Shown here piece after piece: positions 20,593-29,207 of a DNA stretch of 64,000 nt; the stretch's first letter is position 1, and every line of letters begins with the position of its first letter. Source of the stretch: Sphingomonas sp. Leaf10 (GTDB lineage: Bacteria; Pseudomonadota; Alphaproteobacteria; Sphingomonadales; Sphingomonadaceae); NCBI RefSeq assembly GCF_001421245.1, contig NZ_LMKE01000010.1, positions 12,106 to 76,105 of the forward strand, written 5' to 3'. The position numbers and the translations under genes were made by a program. Under the pieces are notes generated by a model. The model saw only the letters and a list, made by a program, of their open reading frames with translations. It had not been told where the DNA came from and did no database searches.

Positions 20593-20610
20593 GCCTTGCG
20601 GCGGCGCGGG

Positions 20611-21378
20611 TCAGTCCCGCGTCGCCGTCAGGAAATAGTCGAGCGAGACGTCGTCCGAAAGCTTGAAGCCGTGCGTCGCCGAGAAGGCGAGGCCGGTCGG
20701 CGGCGATACGGTCATGCCGCCGGCTTGCAGATGCGTGGCGAGTTCGTCGGGCGTCAGGAACTTGTCCCAGCCATGCGTGCCGCGCGGGATCAGGCCGATC
20801 CCTTCGCCGACCGAGATCATCGCAAGGCGCGACAGCGCGGTGCGGTTGGGGGTCGACACGATCAGCAAGCCGCCGGGTGCCACCGCCTGCGTCAGCGCAT
20901 GGGCGAAGGCGGCGGGGTTGGCGACATGCTCGATCACCTCCAGCGAGGTGACGAGGTCGAACTGCCGCCCGGCGACCGCTTCGACGCCCCCCGCCAGATA
21001 CTCGATCGACAGGCCGGATTGCGCGGCATGGGCGCTGGCGGCACCAATATTTTCGGGGGCGGCATCGACGCCGGTTACCCGACCGCCCAGCCGGGCGAGC
21101 GGCTCGGCGAGCAGCCCCGCGCCACAGCCGACGTCGAGCACGGTCTTGCCCTCGAGCGGGGTGAAGCCGAGACCGTCGCCGCCCCAATGCGAATCGATCG
21201 CGGCGCGGACGAAGCCGAGGCGCACCGGGTTCAGCCGGTGAAGCATCGCCGAGCTGCCATGGGGGTTCCACCAGTCGGCGGCGAGCTCGCCGAAATGCGC
21301 CGCTTCGCGCGCGACGACGCTTGATTGCGCGACCGCGGCTTTTGGGGACATAAAGATTGCTTCGCTTGCGTTCGTCAT
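20611..21378 (-). CDS. ubiG: ubiquinone biosynthesis O-methyltransferase
   Basis: A 255-residue SAM-dependent methyltransferase carrying out both O-methylations of ubiquinone synthesis. UbiG markers are the N-terminal FGELAADWWNPHG, substrate region LHRLNPVRLGFV, motif I VLDVGCGAGLLAEPLARLG, the acidic motif VTGVDAAPENI, and post-motif LEVIEHV plus STPNRT. It is transcribed divergently from lysC. Confidence 0.95.
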   Translation of the reverse strand: MTNASEAIFMSPKAAVAQSSVVAREAAHFGELAADWWNPHGSSAMLHRLNPVRLGFVRAAIDSHWGGDGLGFTPLEGKTVLDVGCGAGLLAEPLARLGGRVTGVDAAPENIGAASAHAAQSGLSIEYLAGGVEAVAGRQFDLVTSLEVIEHVANPAAFAHALTQAVAPGGLLIVSTPNRTALSRLAMISVGEGIGLIPRGTHGWDKFLTPDELATHLQAGGMTVSPPTGLAFSATHGFKLSDDVSLDYFLTATRD

Positions 21379-21419
21379 GGCGCTCTCCTATCAGCCGCCG
21401 CCATTCCCCCCAAGGATGA

Positions 21420-22679
21420 ATGGCAAAACGCATGGCGCGGATCGTGATGAAGTTCGGTGGCACCTCGATGGCGGGGATCGAACGCATTCGCAACGTCGCC
21501 CAGCGCGTAAAGCGCGAGGTCGAAGGGGGCAATCAGGTCGCGGTGGTCGTGTCGGCGATGGCGGGCGATACCGACCGGCTGGTCGGGTTCTGCCGCGAGG
21601 CATCGGCGCTGTACGACCCGCGCGAATATGACGCGGTGGTGTCGTCGGGCGAACAGGTGACCAGCGGGCTGCTGGCGATCGCGTTACAGGCGATCGGCGT
21701 GCCGGCGCGGTCGTGGCTGGGCTGGCAATTGCCGATCCGCACCAGCGACGCCCATGCGACGGCACGGATCGAATCGATCGATACGACCGCGCTCGACGAA
21801 TCGCTGGCGCGTGGCGAGGTGGCGGTGATCCCGGGATTTCAGGGCGTGACCGACGAGCAGCGCATCACGACGCTGGGGCGCGGCGGGTCGGACACGTCGG
21901 CGGTGGCGATGGCGGCGGCGATGCAGGCCGATCGCTGCGACATCTACACCGATGTCGACGGCGTCTATACCACCGACCCGCGCATCGTGCCGCGCGCGCG
22001 CAAGCTGGCGCGGGTGACGTATGAGGAAATGCTCGAGCTCGCCTCGGTCGGGGCGAAGGTGCTCCAGACCCGATCGGTCGGGCTGGCGATGAAGGAACAG
22101 GTCCGCGTCCGCGTGCTGTCGTCGTTCGACGATAGCCGCGACGAGGATGGATATCGTGGAACGCTGATCGTCGGCGAAGAGGAAGTGACGGACATGGAAC
22201 GGCAGCTCATCACCGGCATCGCGCACGACAAGAACGAGGCGAAGATCACGCTGGTCGCGGTGCCCGATCGCCCCGGTGCGGTCGGATCGATCTTTGCCCC
22301 GCTGGCCGCCGCCGGCATCAATGTCGACATGATCGTGCAGAACATCGCCCATTCGGCGGGGTCGACCGACGTGACCTTCACGGTGCCCGCCGCCGAACTG
22401 GCCCGTGCGCTCGACACGCTGGAAAAGGCGAGCACCGATATCGGCTTCGCCAAGCTGCTGCACGACACGCGGGTCGCCAAGATCTCGATCGTCGGCGTCG
22501 GCATGCGCAGCCATGCGGGTGTGGCGTCGACCATGTTTCAGACGCTGGGTGATCGCGGCATCAACATCCAGGCGATCACCACGTCGGAGATCAAGGTCAG
22601 CGTGCTGATCGAAGAGGATTATACCGAACTGGCGGTGCGCGTGCTGCACACGGCGTACGGGCTGGACGCCGAGGGGTAA
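21420..22679 (+). CDS. lysC: aspartate kinase
   Basis: A 419-residue enzyme phosphorylating aspartate, the first step of the Lys/Met/Thr/diaminopimelate pathway. It has the kinase signature VMKFGGTSMA, the catalytic GRGGSDTSAVAMAAA region, and two C-terminal ACT domains (ITLVAVPDRPGAVGSIF and ISIVGVGMRSHAGVA), which usually mediate lysine/threonine feedback inhibition. A second ATG at 21432 (MARIVMKF) is an equally plausible start because neither has a well-placed ribosome-binding site. A palindromic repeat follows the stop. Confidence 0.95.
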   Translation: MAKRMARIVMKFGGTSMAGIERIRNVAQRVKREVEGGNQVAVVVSAMAGDTDRLVGFCREASALYDPREYDAVVSSGEQVTSGLLAIALQAIGVPARSWLGWQLPIRTSDAHATARIESIDTTALDESLARGEVAVIPGFQGVTDEQRITTLGRGGSDTSAVAMAAAMQADRCDIYTDVDGVYTTDPRIVPRARKLARVTYEEMLELASVGAKVLQTRSVGLAMKEQVRVRVLSSFDDSRDEDGYRGTLIVGEEEVTDMERQLITGIAHDKNEAKITLVAVPDRPGAVGSIFAPLAAAGINVDMIVQNIAHSAGSTDVTFTVPAAELARALDTLEKASTDIGFAKLLHDTRVAKISIVGVGMRSHAGVASTMFQTLGDRGINIQAITTSEIKVSVLIEEDYTELAVRVLHTAYGLDAEG

Positions 22680-22683
22680 CCAG

Positions 22684-22821
22684 ATCCTCCCCGGCACGGG
22701 GAGGGGGACCGCCGCGCAGCGGTGGTGGAGGGGGTGAGCCACGCAACGCAACCGTTGTGGATGCCGACACCCCCCTCCATCAGCCTGCGGCTGGTCCCCC
22801 TCCCCGCTCCGCGGGGAGGAT
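22684..22821. repeat. intergenic palindromic repeat, same family as the truB insert
   Basis: The left arm (22684-22735) and right arm (22769-22821) are complementary over most of their length, with gggagggggacc and ggtccccctccc at the cores. The loop contains cgttgtggatgc, as in truB. It lies between the convergent genes lysC and yjbQ and probably folds as a transcription end for both. Confidence 0.85.
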
Positions 22822-23241
22822 TTATTCGCCGATGAGGTGCACCGCGATCCTTCTGCGATGCGCCGCGCGGCGGTGTTCGAACAAATAGATGCCCTGCCAC
22901 GTGCCCAGCACCGGGCGGTGGCCGATCACCGGGATCGACAGCGACGTGTTGGTCAATGCCGTACGCAGATGCGCGGGCATGTCGTCGGGCCCTTCCTCGT
23001 CATGGGCATAGCGGTCGCTTTCGGGCGCGATGTGGCGGAAATAGCGTTCGAGGTCGTCGCGCGCCGCTTCGCTCGCATTTTCCTGCACCAGCAACGAGGC
23101 CGAGGTGTGGCGGCAGAACAGGGTCAGCAGCCCGCTGGCGATGCCCGTCGAATCGACCCAGTGCCGGACCTGTCCGGTGATCAGCACCAGCCCCTGTCCA
23201 TTGGTGGTGACGACCAGCTCGCCATGTTCCTGTCGCATCAT
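22822..23241 (-). CDS. YjbQ family protein (UPF0047, secondary thiamine-phosphate synthase-like)
   Basis: A protein of about 139 residues with the UPF0047 signature: FCRHTSASLLVQENA, RDDLERYFRHIAP and the C-terminal LGTWQGIYLFEHR. YjbQ proteins can show weak thiamine-phosphate synthase activity; the physiological role is unsettled. Two tandem ATGs (23241 and 23238) are possible starts. It is divergent from the nitronate monooxygenase-like gene (45 nt between starts) and its stop abuts the repeat. Confidence 0.87.
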   Translation of the reverse strand: MMRQEHGELVVTTNGQGLVLITGQVRHWVDSTGIASGLLTLFCRHTSASLLVQENASEAARDDLERYFRHIAPESDRYAHDEEGPDDMPAHLRTALTNTSLSIPVIGHRPVLGTWQGIYLFEHRRAAHRRRIAVHLIGE

Positions 23242-23285
23242 CGTCACTGCTTGCCCGAAGCCGCCCGCCCGCGCTAGGCGGGGCA

Positions 23286-24314
23286 ATGACCAACGCTTCG
23301 ATCGGCGCCGAGCGCCTTGAGCGCCGGATGGCGCGTGGCTGTGACTTTCTGGGTACCGAGACCGCGATCCTGTGCGGCGCGATGTCGTGGGTGAGCGAGC
23401 GCAACCTCGTCGCCGCCATCTCCAATGCCGGCGGCTTCGGGGTGATCGCGTGTGGGGCGATGACCCCCGAGCTGCTCGATGCCGAGATTGCCGGGACCAA
23501 AAAGCTGACGACCAAGCCGTTCGGCGTGAACCTGATCACCATGCATCCGGCGCTGTTCGACCTGATCGACGTCTGCGGACGGCACGGCGTGACCCATGTC
23601 GTGCTGGCCGGCGGCCTGCCGCCCAAGGGGTCGCTGGAGGCGATCAAGGCGACCGGGGCCAAGGTCATCGCCTTTGCGCCCGCGCTGGCGCTGGCGAAGA
23701 AGCTGATCCGGTCGGGCGCCGATGCGCTGGTGATCGAGGGGATGGAGGCCGGTGGCCATATCGGCCCCGTCTCCACCAGTGTGCTCGCGCAGGAAATGCT
23801 GCCCGAGGTGGCGGATCAGGTGCCGGTGTTCGTCGCGGGCGGGATCGGCCGGGGCGAGGCGATCGCCGGTTACCTCGACATGGGTGCGGCGGGCGTGCAG
23901 CTCGGCACCCGCTTCGTCTGCGCGACCGAATCTATCGCGCATCCGGCGTTCAAGAAGGCGTTTCTGCGCGCATCGGCGCGTGACGCCGTCGCCAGCGTGC
24001 AGATCGACCCGCGGTTGCCGGTGATCCCGGTGCGCGCGCTGAAGAATGCCGGGGGCGAGTTGTTCACCGCCAAGCAGCGCGAGGTCGCGCAGATGCTCGA
24101 CGAGGGCGGCGTGGCGATGGCCGAGGCGCAGTTGCAAATCGAACATTATTGGGCGGGCGCGCTGCGCCGGGCGGTGATCGACGGCGATGTCGAGCATGGC
24201 AGCCTGATGGCCGGCCAGTCGGTCGGCATGGTGACCAAGGAAGAGCCGGCGGCGGAGATCATCGCGACGCTGATGGCGGAAGCCGCGCAAGCGCTGGAGA
24301 AGCGGGCGGTTTGA
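23286..24314 (+). CDS. NAD(P)H-dependent flavin oxidoreductase / nitronate monooxygenase-like
   Basis: A 342-residue FMN-dependent TIM-barrel protein. The N-terminal CGAMSWVSERNLVAAISNAGG, the central GADALVIEGMEAGGHIGP (the region where the catalytic histidine sits) and the phosphate-binding VFVAGGIGRGEAI plus GAAGVQLGTRFV match the 2-nitropropane dioxygenase/enoyl-reductase FabK superfamily. The exact substrate cannot be told from sequence; detoxification of nitronates is one known activity. Confidence 0.85.
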   Translation: MTNASIGAERLERRMARGCDFLGTETAILCGAMSWVSERNLVAAISNAGGFGVIACGAMTPELLDAEIAGTKKLTTKPFGVNLITMHPALFDLIDVCGRHGVTHVVLAGGLPPKGSLEAIKATGAKVIAFAPALALAKKLIRSGADALVIEGMEAGGHIGPVSTSVLAQEMLPEVADQVPVFVAGGIGRGEAIAGYLDMGAAGVQLGTRFVCATESIAHPAFKKAFLRASARDAVASVQIDPRLPVIPVRALKNAGGELFTAKQREVAQMLDEGGVAMAEAQLQIEHYWAGALRRAVIDGDVEHGSLMAGQSVGMVTKEEPAAEIIATLMAEAAQALEKRAV

Positions 24315-24726
24315 GCCCAAAGTTCACAAAGTTCACACTTGTGCAGGCTTTGTATCGTTGACGTCGGTGGGCTGATGCACCTGCGGTTTTTGGGCCGCGC
24401 GGGTGGAGATACGGACGGTGCGACAGAGCGTGGGGCGAGCCTGTCACGGCTTTGCGGTGTAGGAAAGCGCCGGTCGGTTGCGGATGAGGGTGACCTGCTC
24501 GGTCGTCGGGGGGTAGGAAGGACCGGGATCGGGTCGAGACCTTTGCGAAAGTCCCTTTCCGTACCCCGGCGAAGGCCGAGGCCCAGTTGGGGGATGGCAG
24601 TAAGTTACGGAAAAGCCTTCCCAACTGGACCCCGGCCTGCGCCGGGGTACGGGGAGTTTTCGAGTGACGGGCGACGTTCGCCGCGTTTTCGATCGGGTCC
24701 GGCTAACGTAAGGATGCGGGGCAACG
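24315..24726. other. gene-free stretch with one palindromic repeat
   Basis: Between the flavin oxidoreductase and the STAS-like gene. Apart from the inverted repeat at 24559-24652 no convincing coding frame, RNA gene or promoter was seen. Confidence 0.5.
24559..24652. repeat. palindromic repeat
   Basis: Left arm 24559-24591 and right arm 24620-24652 are complementary at about 30 of 33 positions (ccgtaccccggcg... / ...cgccggggtacgg) with a 28-nt loop. Related in arm style to the CGTCAT family but with different ends. Confidence 0.75.
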
Positions 24727-25134
24727 TTACCGCCCCATCGGCCCGTCCTTGGCCAGCCATGCCAGCGCCGATTCGCGCGCTTCGAACAGGGCGATGTTGG
24801 GGGCGAGGCGCTTGGCCTGCATCTTCAGCAGCGTACTGTTGGCGATGATCGCGATGCGACGCGACGTGACGTTCGGATTGGCGGCGATCTGTTCGAGCAG
24901 CGGCAGCACGTCGCGCGGCTGGACCGCGAATTGCGTCATGTCGAACAACGTGACCTGCTGACCCAGCGGACAGCCGAGCGTCGGCAGGCGGCCGAGCGTC
25001 GTGGCCAGCGCGTCGCGGAAGCGCAGCACGATCGCCGGATCCCACAGCCCGCGCAGGTCGATGTCGAGCATCCTGCGCGCCGGATCGATCCGGATGGTGA
25101 AGGCGGCATCGTCGATCTTCAGCGAATCGGGCAT
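24727..25134 (-). CDS. hypothetical protein, possible STAS-like domain
   Basis: A 135-residue soluble protein, not confidently recognised. The alternating pattern IRIDPARRMLDIDLRGLWDP, then QVTLFDMTQFAV, then RRIAIIANSTLLKMQ looks like the beta-alpha-beta layout of STAS/SpoIIAA-like domains, found in anti-anti-sigma factors and small-molecule binders. No phosphorylatable serine of the classic DxS motif is obvious. It lies 55 nt downstream of the polyprenyl synthase on the opposite side of its stop, same strand. Confidence 0.6.
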   Translation of the reverse strand: MPDSLKIDDAAFTIRIDPARRMLDIDLRGLWDPAIVLRFRDALATTLGRLPTLGCPLGQQVTLFDMTQFAVQPRDVLPLLEQIAANPNVTSRRIAIIANSTLLKMQAKRLAPNIALFEARESALAWLAKDGPMGR

Positions 25135-25189
25135 CGTAACCTATTCCGCTAGCGGCGGTTTTTACGCAACCGAACGCCGCCAATGTCGA

Positions 25190-26203
25190 TCAATAGGCGC
25201 GACGTACCGCGAATTCGACCGCCTCGACCATCGCGTCCTTGGCCGGACCGTCGGGGAAACGACCGATCGCGTCGATCGCGCGCTGCCCGTAATGACGGGC
25301 GCGGGCGAGCGTGTCGTCGACCGCGCGCGACGATTGGACCAGGGTGATCGCATGGGCGAAATCGGCGTCGCTGGCGCTTTTGCCCGACACCGCGTCGCGC
25401 CAGAAGCTGCGCGCGGTTTCATCGCCACGGGCATAGGCGAGGATGACCGGCAGCGTCATCTTGCCTTCGCGGAAATCGTCGCCGGCATCCTTGCCCATGG
25501 TATCGGCGTCGGACACGTAATCGATGGCGTCGTCGACCAGCTGGAACGCGATGCCGAGATTGCGGCCATAGGCGTCGAGCGCGGCTTCGTCGGCGTCCGG
25601 GCGTTCGGCGACGATCGCGGCGATGCGACAGGCGGCGGCGAACAGGGCGGCGGTCTTGGCACCGATGATGTCGAGATAGCGGTCCTCGGGCGTGTCGATG
25701 CGGCGGATCGCGGTCAGCTGATTGACCTCGCCCTCCGCGATCACGGCGGAGGCACCCGACAGGACGCGCAGCGCCTTCAGGCTTTCCGCCTCGACCATCA
25801 GTTCGAAGCTCTTGGAGAACAGGAAGTCGCCGACCAGGACGCTCGCCGGGTTGCCCCAGATGATGTTGGCAGTGCGCTTGCCCCGGCGCAGATCCGATCC
25901 GTCGACGACATCGTCGTGGAGCAATGTCGCGGTGTGGATGAATTCGACCGCTGCGGACAGCAGGTGGTGGCGCGTGCCGCCATAGCCGATCAGCTTCGCA
26001 CAGGCGAGCGTAAGCATCGGCCGCATCCGTTTGCCCCCGCCCGCGATCAGATGGCCGGCGAGTTCGGGGATCAGCGGGATCTTCGACTGCATCCGGTCCA
26101 GAATGACCGAATTGACGCGATTCATGTCGTCGGCGACGAGCGCCATCAGCGGATCGAGCGAGGGTTCGGTCCGCTTGTCGAGGCGGTGCAGGGTAGCCGT
26201 CAT
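25190..26203 (-). CDS. ispB: polyprenyl diphosphate synthase (octaprenyl/decaprenyl)
   Basis: A 337-residue trans-prenyltransferase making the ubiquinone side chain. It has GGGKRMRPMLTLACA, the first aspartate-rich motif LHDDVVD followed by RRGKRTAN, and the second LVDDAIDY followed by MGKDAGDDFREGKMTLP. The chain length (decaprenyl in most sphingomonads) cannot be read directly. The ATG at 26203 starts MTATLHRLDK; longer frames upstream run through the intergenic region. It is divergent from chorismate mutase. Confidence 0.92.
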   Translation of the reverse strand: MTATLHRLDKRTEPSLDPLMALVADDMNRVNSVILDRMQSKIPLIPELAGHLIAGGGKRMRPMLTLACAKLIGYGGTRHHLLSAAVEFIHTATLLHDDVVDGSDLRRGKRTANIIWGNPASVLVGDFLFSKSFELMVEAESLKALRVLSGASAVIAEGEVNQLTAIRRIDTPEDRYLDIIGAKTAALFAAACRIAAIVAERPDADEAALDAYGRNLGIAFQLVDDAIDYVSDADTMGKDAGDDFREGKMTLPVILAYARGDETARSFWRDAVSGKSASDADFAHAITLVQSSRAVDDTLARARHYGQRAIDAIGRFPDGPAKDAMVEAVEFAVRRAY

Positions 26204-26324
26204 GTCGTAAGCGATGTGGCGGTTCACGCTACCGAACGCAAGGGAAAGGCGGGGTTGCGCGACGCGCCCGGTCGCGCGAAAGGGGCGGACCCCCGGCATC
26301 ACCCGCCGTTCAGGAAGGATCGCC

Positions 26325-26615
26325 ATGTCCGATGCGACGCTGCAACGCTTTCGCCAGAGCATCGACAATATCGATGCCGCTTTGGTCTTTCTGCTGGCCG
26401 AACGGTTCAAGGTGACGCAGGCGGTCGGCCGGTACAAGGCCGACGAAGGACTGCCCGCCGCCGATCCGGGCCGCGAGGAGGCGCAGATCGCGCGGTTGCG
26501 GGCGCTGGCGCGCGATGCCGATCTCGACCCCGAATTTTCCGAAAAATTCCTGCGCTTCATCATCGACGAGGTGATCCGCCATCACCGGTCGATGCAGGAC
26601 GGCGGCGCGGCGTGA
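26325..26615 (+). CDS. chorismate mutase (AroQ class)
   Basis: A 96-residue all-helical protein converting chorismate to prephenate for Phe/Tyr synthesis. It has the AroQ pattern of helix 1 with RQSIDNIDAALVFLLAERF, then Lys in VGRYKADEGLPAADPGREEAQ, and the final helix FIIDEVIRHHRSMQ. The AGGAAGGA ribosome-binding site lies 6 nt upstream. Its stop overlaps the GTG of the next gene by 4 nt (GTGA), so the glycosidase-like gene is translationally coupled to it. Confidence 0.9.
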   Translation: MSDATLQRFRQSIDNIDAALVFLLAERFKVTQAVGRYKADEGLPAADPGREEAQIARLRALARDADLDPEFSEKFLRFIIDEVIRHHRSMQDGGAA

Positions 26616-27721
26616 GCGACGACCGGATCGTCTTCGCCCCCGACGATGTCGATCTGACCCGATCGCCGCTTCGCCGCGATATCGCCGAGCCGACCTATGT
26701 GCTCGGCGCGTTCAATCCGGCGCTGACGCGGCTGCCCAACGGCAATCTGCTGCTGCTGGTGCGGATTGCCGAGGCGCTCAGCGATCCGGTGCGGGACGGG
26801 CAGGTCCGCTCGATCCGCTGGACGGCGAAGGGTTATGTGCTCGACGGGTTCGCGGCGGATGCGGCGGATGTGCGCGATCCGCGATTCTTCGCGCTGACCG
26901 GTGGGGCCTATCCGTTCCTCGGGCTGACGTCGCTGTCGTGGTTGCTGCCGGTCGAATTGTCGGCCGATGGACAGCGGGTGGTGGCGGTACATTACGACCG
27001 CGCGGTCGAACCGTCTGCCGAGTATGCGCAGTACGGGATCGAGGACCCGCGCATCGTCGTGATCGACGGCATCTACTGGATGACGGTGTGCGGGGTGTCG
27101 GGCGGGCGGTTGTGCACGGTGATGTACCGGTCGGACGACGGTTTCGACTGGCGGTCGCAGGAGATCGTGCTCGATCATGGCAACAAGGACATGGTGCCGT
27201 TCGAGGGGCGTGTGGGGGAGTGCTATGTGTCGCTGACCCGGCCATTGTCGGATGCGTGGTTCGTCGCGGCGCCCGATGGGGCGGAGGGTAGCGGGCCGAG
27301 CATCAACCTCGCCACCTCGCCCGACATGCTGCACTGGCGGCCGCTTTCCGAACCGGCGCTCAGGCCGTTGAAGGGGGCGGCGGCGTACAAGCTGGGCGGC
27401 GGCACGCCCCCGGTGCGGACGGCGCGCGGGTGGATGCTGCTGTATCATGGCGTCGAGAAACAGGGCGCGGTCGGGGTGTACCGGACCTATCGCGCGCTGA
27501 TCGATGCCGATGCGACCCGGGTGCTGGAGCGCGACGAATCGGTCGCGGTGCTGGAGGCGGCAAGCGACCTGATCGCGCCGATCGCGCATCAGGCGTATCT
27601 GCCGCAGCCGGTGGTGTTCACGACCGGGATCGTGCGCGACGGCGACGACTGGATCGTGGCGTCGGGCGAAGCGGACCTTGCGTGCCGACTGACCCGGATC
27701 GAGGGGCGGCGGCTGGGTTAG
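26612..27721 (+). CDS. GH130-like glycoside phosphorylase/hydrolase
   Basis: A 369-residue protein of five-bladed propeller type resembling family GH130 (beta-mannoside phosphorylases) and related GH43/68-clan proteins. Markers are FNPALTRLPNGNLLLLVRIAE, YGIEDPRIVVIDGIYWMTV, HGNKDMVPFE and the late GGTPPVRTARGWMLLYHG. The catalytic Asp is expected in the IEDPR segment. Substrate is unknown; beta-mannosides are known for the family. Its overlap with chorismate mutase is unusual because the two have no metabolic relation. Confidence 0.8.
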   Translation: MSDDRIVFAPDDVDLTRSPLRRDIAEPTYVLGAFNPALTRLPNGNLLLLVRIAEALSDPVRDGQVRSIRWTAKGYVLDGFAADAADVRDPRFFALTGGAYPFLGLTSLSWLLPVELSADGQRVVAVHYDRAVEPSAEYAQYGIEDPRIVVIDGIYWMTVCGVSGGRLCTVMYRSDDGFDWRSQEIVLDHGNKDMVPFEGRVGECYVSLTRPLSDAWFVAAPDGAEGSGPSINLATSPDMLHWRPLSEPALRPLKGAAAYKLGGGTPPVRTARGWMLLYHGVEKQGAVGVYRTYRALIDADATRVLERDESVAVLEAASDLIAPIAHQAYLPQPVVFTTGIVRDGDDWIVASGEADLACRLTRIEGRRLG

Positions 27722-27740
27722 CCTCTCCGTCTTTCCTCCA

Positions 27741-27861
27741 CCGTTTGCTTCGAGCGCAGGTTCGAGCCTGTCGAGAACCGAAGTCGAGAAGGGGGTGCCC
27801 CAAGCGGGGCGTTCTCGACGGGCGCTTCTCGACAAGCTCGAAGCTGCTCGAACCGAACGGG
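27741..27861. repeat. long inverted-repeat element, copy 1
   Basis: About 120 bp with near-complementary ends: tttgcttcgagc at the left, gctcgaaccgaacggg at the right. A second copy with the same body (ttcgagcctgtcgagaaccg, aagtcgagaagggggtgcc) is at 30949-31071. It lies between the convergent GH130-like and TSUP genes. Confidence 0.85.
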
Positions 27862-27872
27862 TAGCGTAGAGA

Positions 27873-28646
27873 TCAGACCCCCAGCCACACCCTCAACGGA
27901 TTGGCCGGGTCCGCCACCAGCTTCACGGTCAGCGCGAGCGAAATGACGACCAGCAACGGCCGGATGGCGCGGCCGCCGAACCGGATGGCGAGTGCCGCGC
28001 CGACCTGTCCACCGGCGAGGCTGGCGACCGCCATGGCGACGCCTAGCGTCCACCACACATGCCCGCCCGCAACCAGCACGGTGACGCCGGCCAGGTTGCT
28101 GGCGAGGTTTAAAAGCTTGGTATGCGCGACCGCCCGCGTCGCGCCCATGCCGGCGGCGGTGACCAGCAACAAGGTGAAGAACGACCCCGTGCCCGGCCCG
28201 AAAAAACCGTCATAGGTGCCGATCGCCGCGACCGCGAGCAGCAGCCCGGCCGGCGCAAGGCGGGTATGGGTATCGACGTCGGACAGGCGCGGGCCGAACA
28301 GGAAATACATCGCCATCGCGACCAGCAAGACCGGCAGCACCGCCGACAGGAAATGCGGGTCGATCGCCTGCACCAGCGCCGCGCCGACCGCGGCTCCGAC
28401 GAACGAGGCGAGCGTCGGCCATGCGAAGCGGCGCAGGTCGATATGTCCCTTGCGCCAGAAGGCGAAGGTCGCACCGGCGGTGCCGCACGAGCTTTGCAGC
28501 TTGTTGGTGCCGAGTGCCGCGACCGGCGGTACGCCCGCGGCGAGCAGTGCCGGCAGGGTGATTAGCCCGCCGCCGCCCGCCATCGCATCCAGCGTCGCCG
28601 CAGCGAATGCGACCAGCATGAGCAGGGCGATGAGGTCGATGTCCAT
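27873..28646 (-). CDS. TSUP/TauE-SafE family membrane permease
   Basis: A 257-residue membrane protein with about seven or eight hydrophobic helices. The paired motifs of the sulfite exporter TauE/SafE family are present: MAGGGGLITLPALL plus GTNKLQSSCGTAGA in the first half and GTYDGFFGPGTGSFF plus HTKLLNLASNLAG in the second half. The family exports or imports sulfur-containing anions and organic acids; the substrate here is unknown. The ATG at 28646 (MDIDLIALL) avoids the basic upstream extension. A second, different TSUP gene is at 56964-57722. Confidence 0.88.
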   Translation of the reverse strand: MDIDLIALLMLVAFAAATLDAMAGGGGLITLPALLAAGVPPVAALGTNKLQSSCGTAGATFAFWRKGHIDLRRFAWPTLASFVGAAVGAALVQAIDPHFLSAVLPVLLVAMAMYFLFGPRLSDVDTHTRLAPAGLLLAVAAIGTYDGFFGPGTGSFFTLLLVTAAGMGATRAVAHTKLLNLASNLAGVTVLVAGGHVWWTLGVAMAVASLAGGQVGAALAIRFGGRAIRPLLVVISLALTVKLVADPANPLRVWLGV

Positions 28647-28700
28647 CGGGTGCGGGTAGCGGGGATCGTGGTGGTGGGGAACCTCCCGTCTCCACCCCTT

Positions 28701-28793
28701 TGTCACTCGCGCGCAGGCGGGAGTCCATAAACGCCACGTTCGCGAATGAGCCGCGGCGGCATGGGTTATGGGTTCCCGCCTGCGCGGGAACGA
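28701..28793. repeat. palindromic repeat, CGTCAT family
   Basis: Left arm (28701-28727, cgcgcaggcgggagtcca) and right arm (28767-28793, gggttcccgcctgcgcg) are complementary. It lies between the TSUP gene and ssrA. A second small hairpin (GGGGAGC / GCTCCCC, 28815-28842) sits just beyond the tmRNA 3' end. Confidence 0.8.
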
Positions 28794-28814
28794 CGTCGGA
28801 TGTTCGAAACAGGT

Positions 28815-28842
28815 GGGGAGCTTCTGTTGCCCGGTGCTCCCC
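28815..28842 (-). terminator. hairpin after ssrA
   Basis: A 7-bp stem GGGGAGC/GCTCCCC encloses ttctgttgcccggt. It lies on the 3' side of the tmRNA precursor and is the best candidate for its transcription end, although no long T-run follows. Confidence 0.45.
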
Positions 28843-28854
28843 GTACCGCTGGAA

Positions 28855-29157
28855 TCCGATTCTGTTGCCCGGTTCGGTCCAACCGCGCTATTTTGGAGTA
28901 ACTTCAGGCCGTGAGGCTCTTAGTTACGCCGCAATCGCGAGTGCTTCGTTATCGTTGGCACTTGTGTGTATGGGCCGTTGCGGTGGTCCCATTCCGAACG
29001 AAAACAGCGCTTTTCAACACACGTCGATCCTGGTTCGGCCCCGTCAGAAACGGTGTCCAGAAACACCACCTTGTGGTGGAGCCGCCGGGTACTGCCCCCG
29101 GGTCCGCTGCGTCTATTGCACGCCGCAGTTTATCGTCATAGCCGGCTGGAAGCCGAC
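28855..29157 (-). ncRNA. ssrA: tmRNA, circularly permuted two-piece form
   Basis: On the minus strand the acceptor piece comes first. It ends in a 5-bp T-stem (CCGGG/CCCGG, loop GGCAGTA), then CGGCTCC and ACCA (3' end at 29074). After a 31-nt intervening segment (29043-29073) the coding piece begins GGGGCCG at 29042. GGGGCCG pairs with CGGCTCC over 7 bp including a G-U third pair, the alanyl-tRNA synthetase identity element. Downstream the tag frame reads GCC AAC GAT AAC GAA and so on (28959-28924), encoding ANDNEALAIAA then TAA. This permuted order is known for alphaproteobacterial tmRNAs. The outer ends are estimates: the 5' end from a predicted promoter, the 3' end from the following hairpin. 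Confidence 0.93.
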
Positions 29158-29164
29158 AAGATGG

Positions 29165-29193
29165 GATATAGGCGGTTGTCCCGGCTTTGAAAA
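29165..29193 (-). promoter_or_regulatory. predicted ssrA promoter
   Basis: On the minus strand TTTTCA (29193-29188) and TATATC (29170-29165) with 17-nt spacing would start transcription near 29158, just before the acceptor piece of the tmRNA. Confidence 0.45.
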
Positions 29194-29207
29194 GAAGCGT
29201 ACTTCCC

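Noticed and set aside
24339-24848. 170-codon plus-strand frame over the repeat at 24.6 kb
   Set aside because: It runs across an inverted repeat and into the antisense of the next gene, with no family resemblance or ribosome-binding site.
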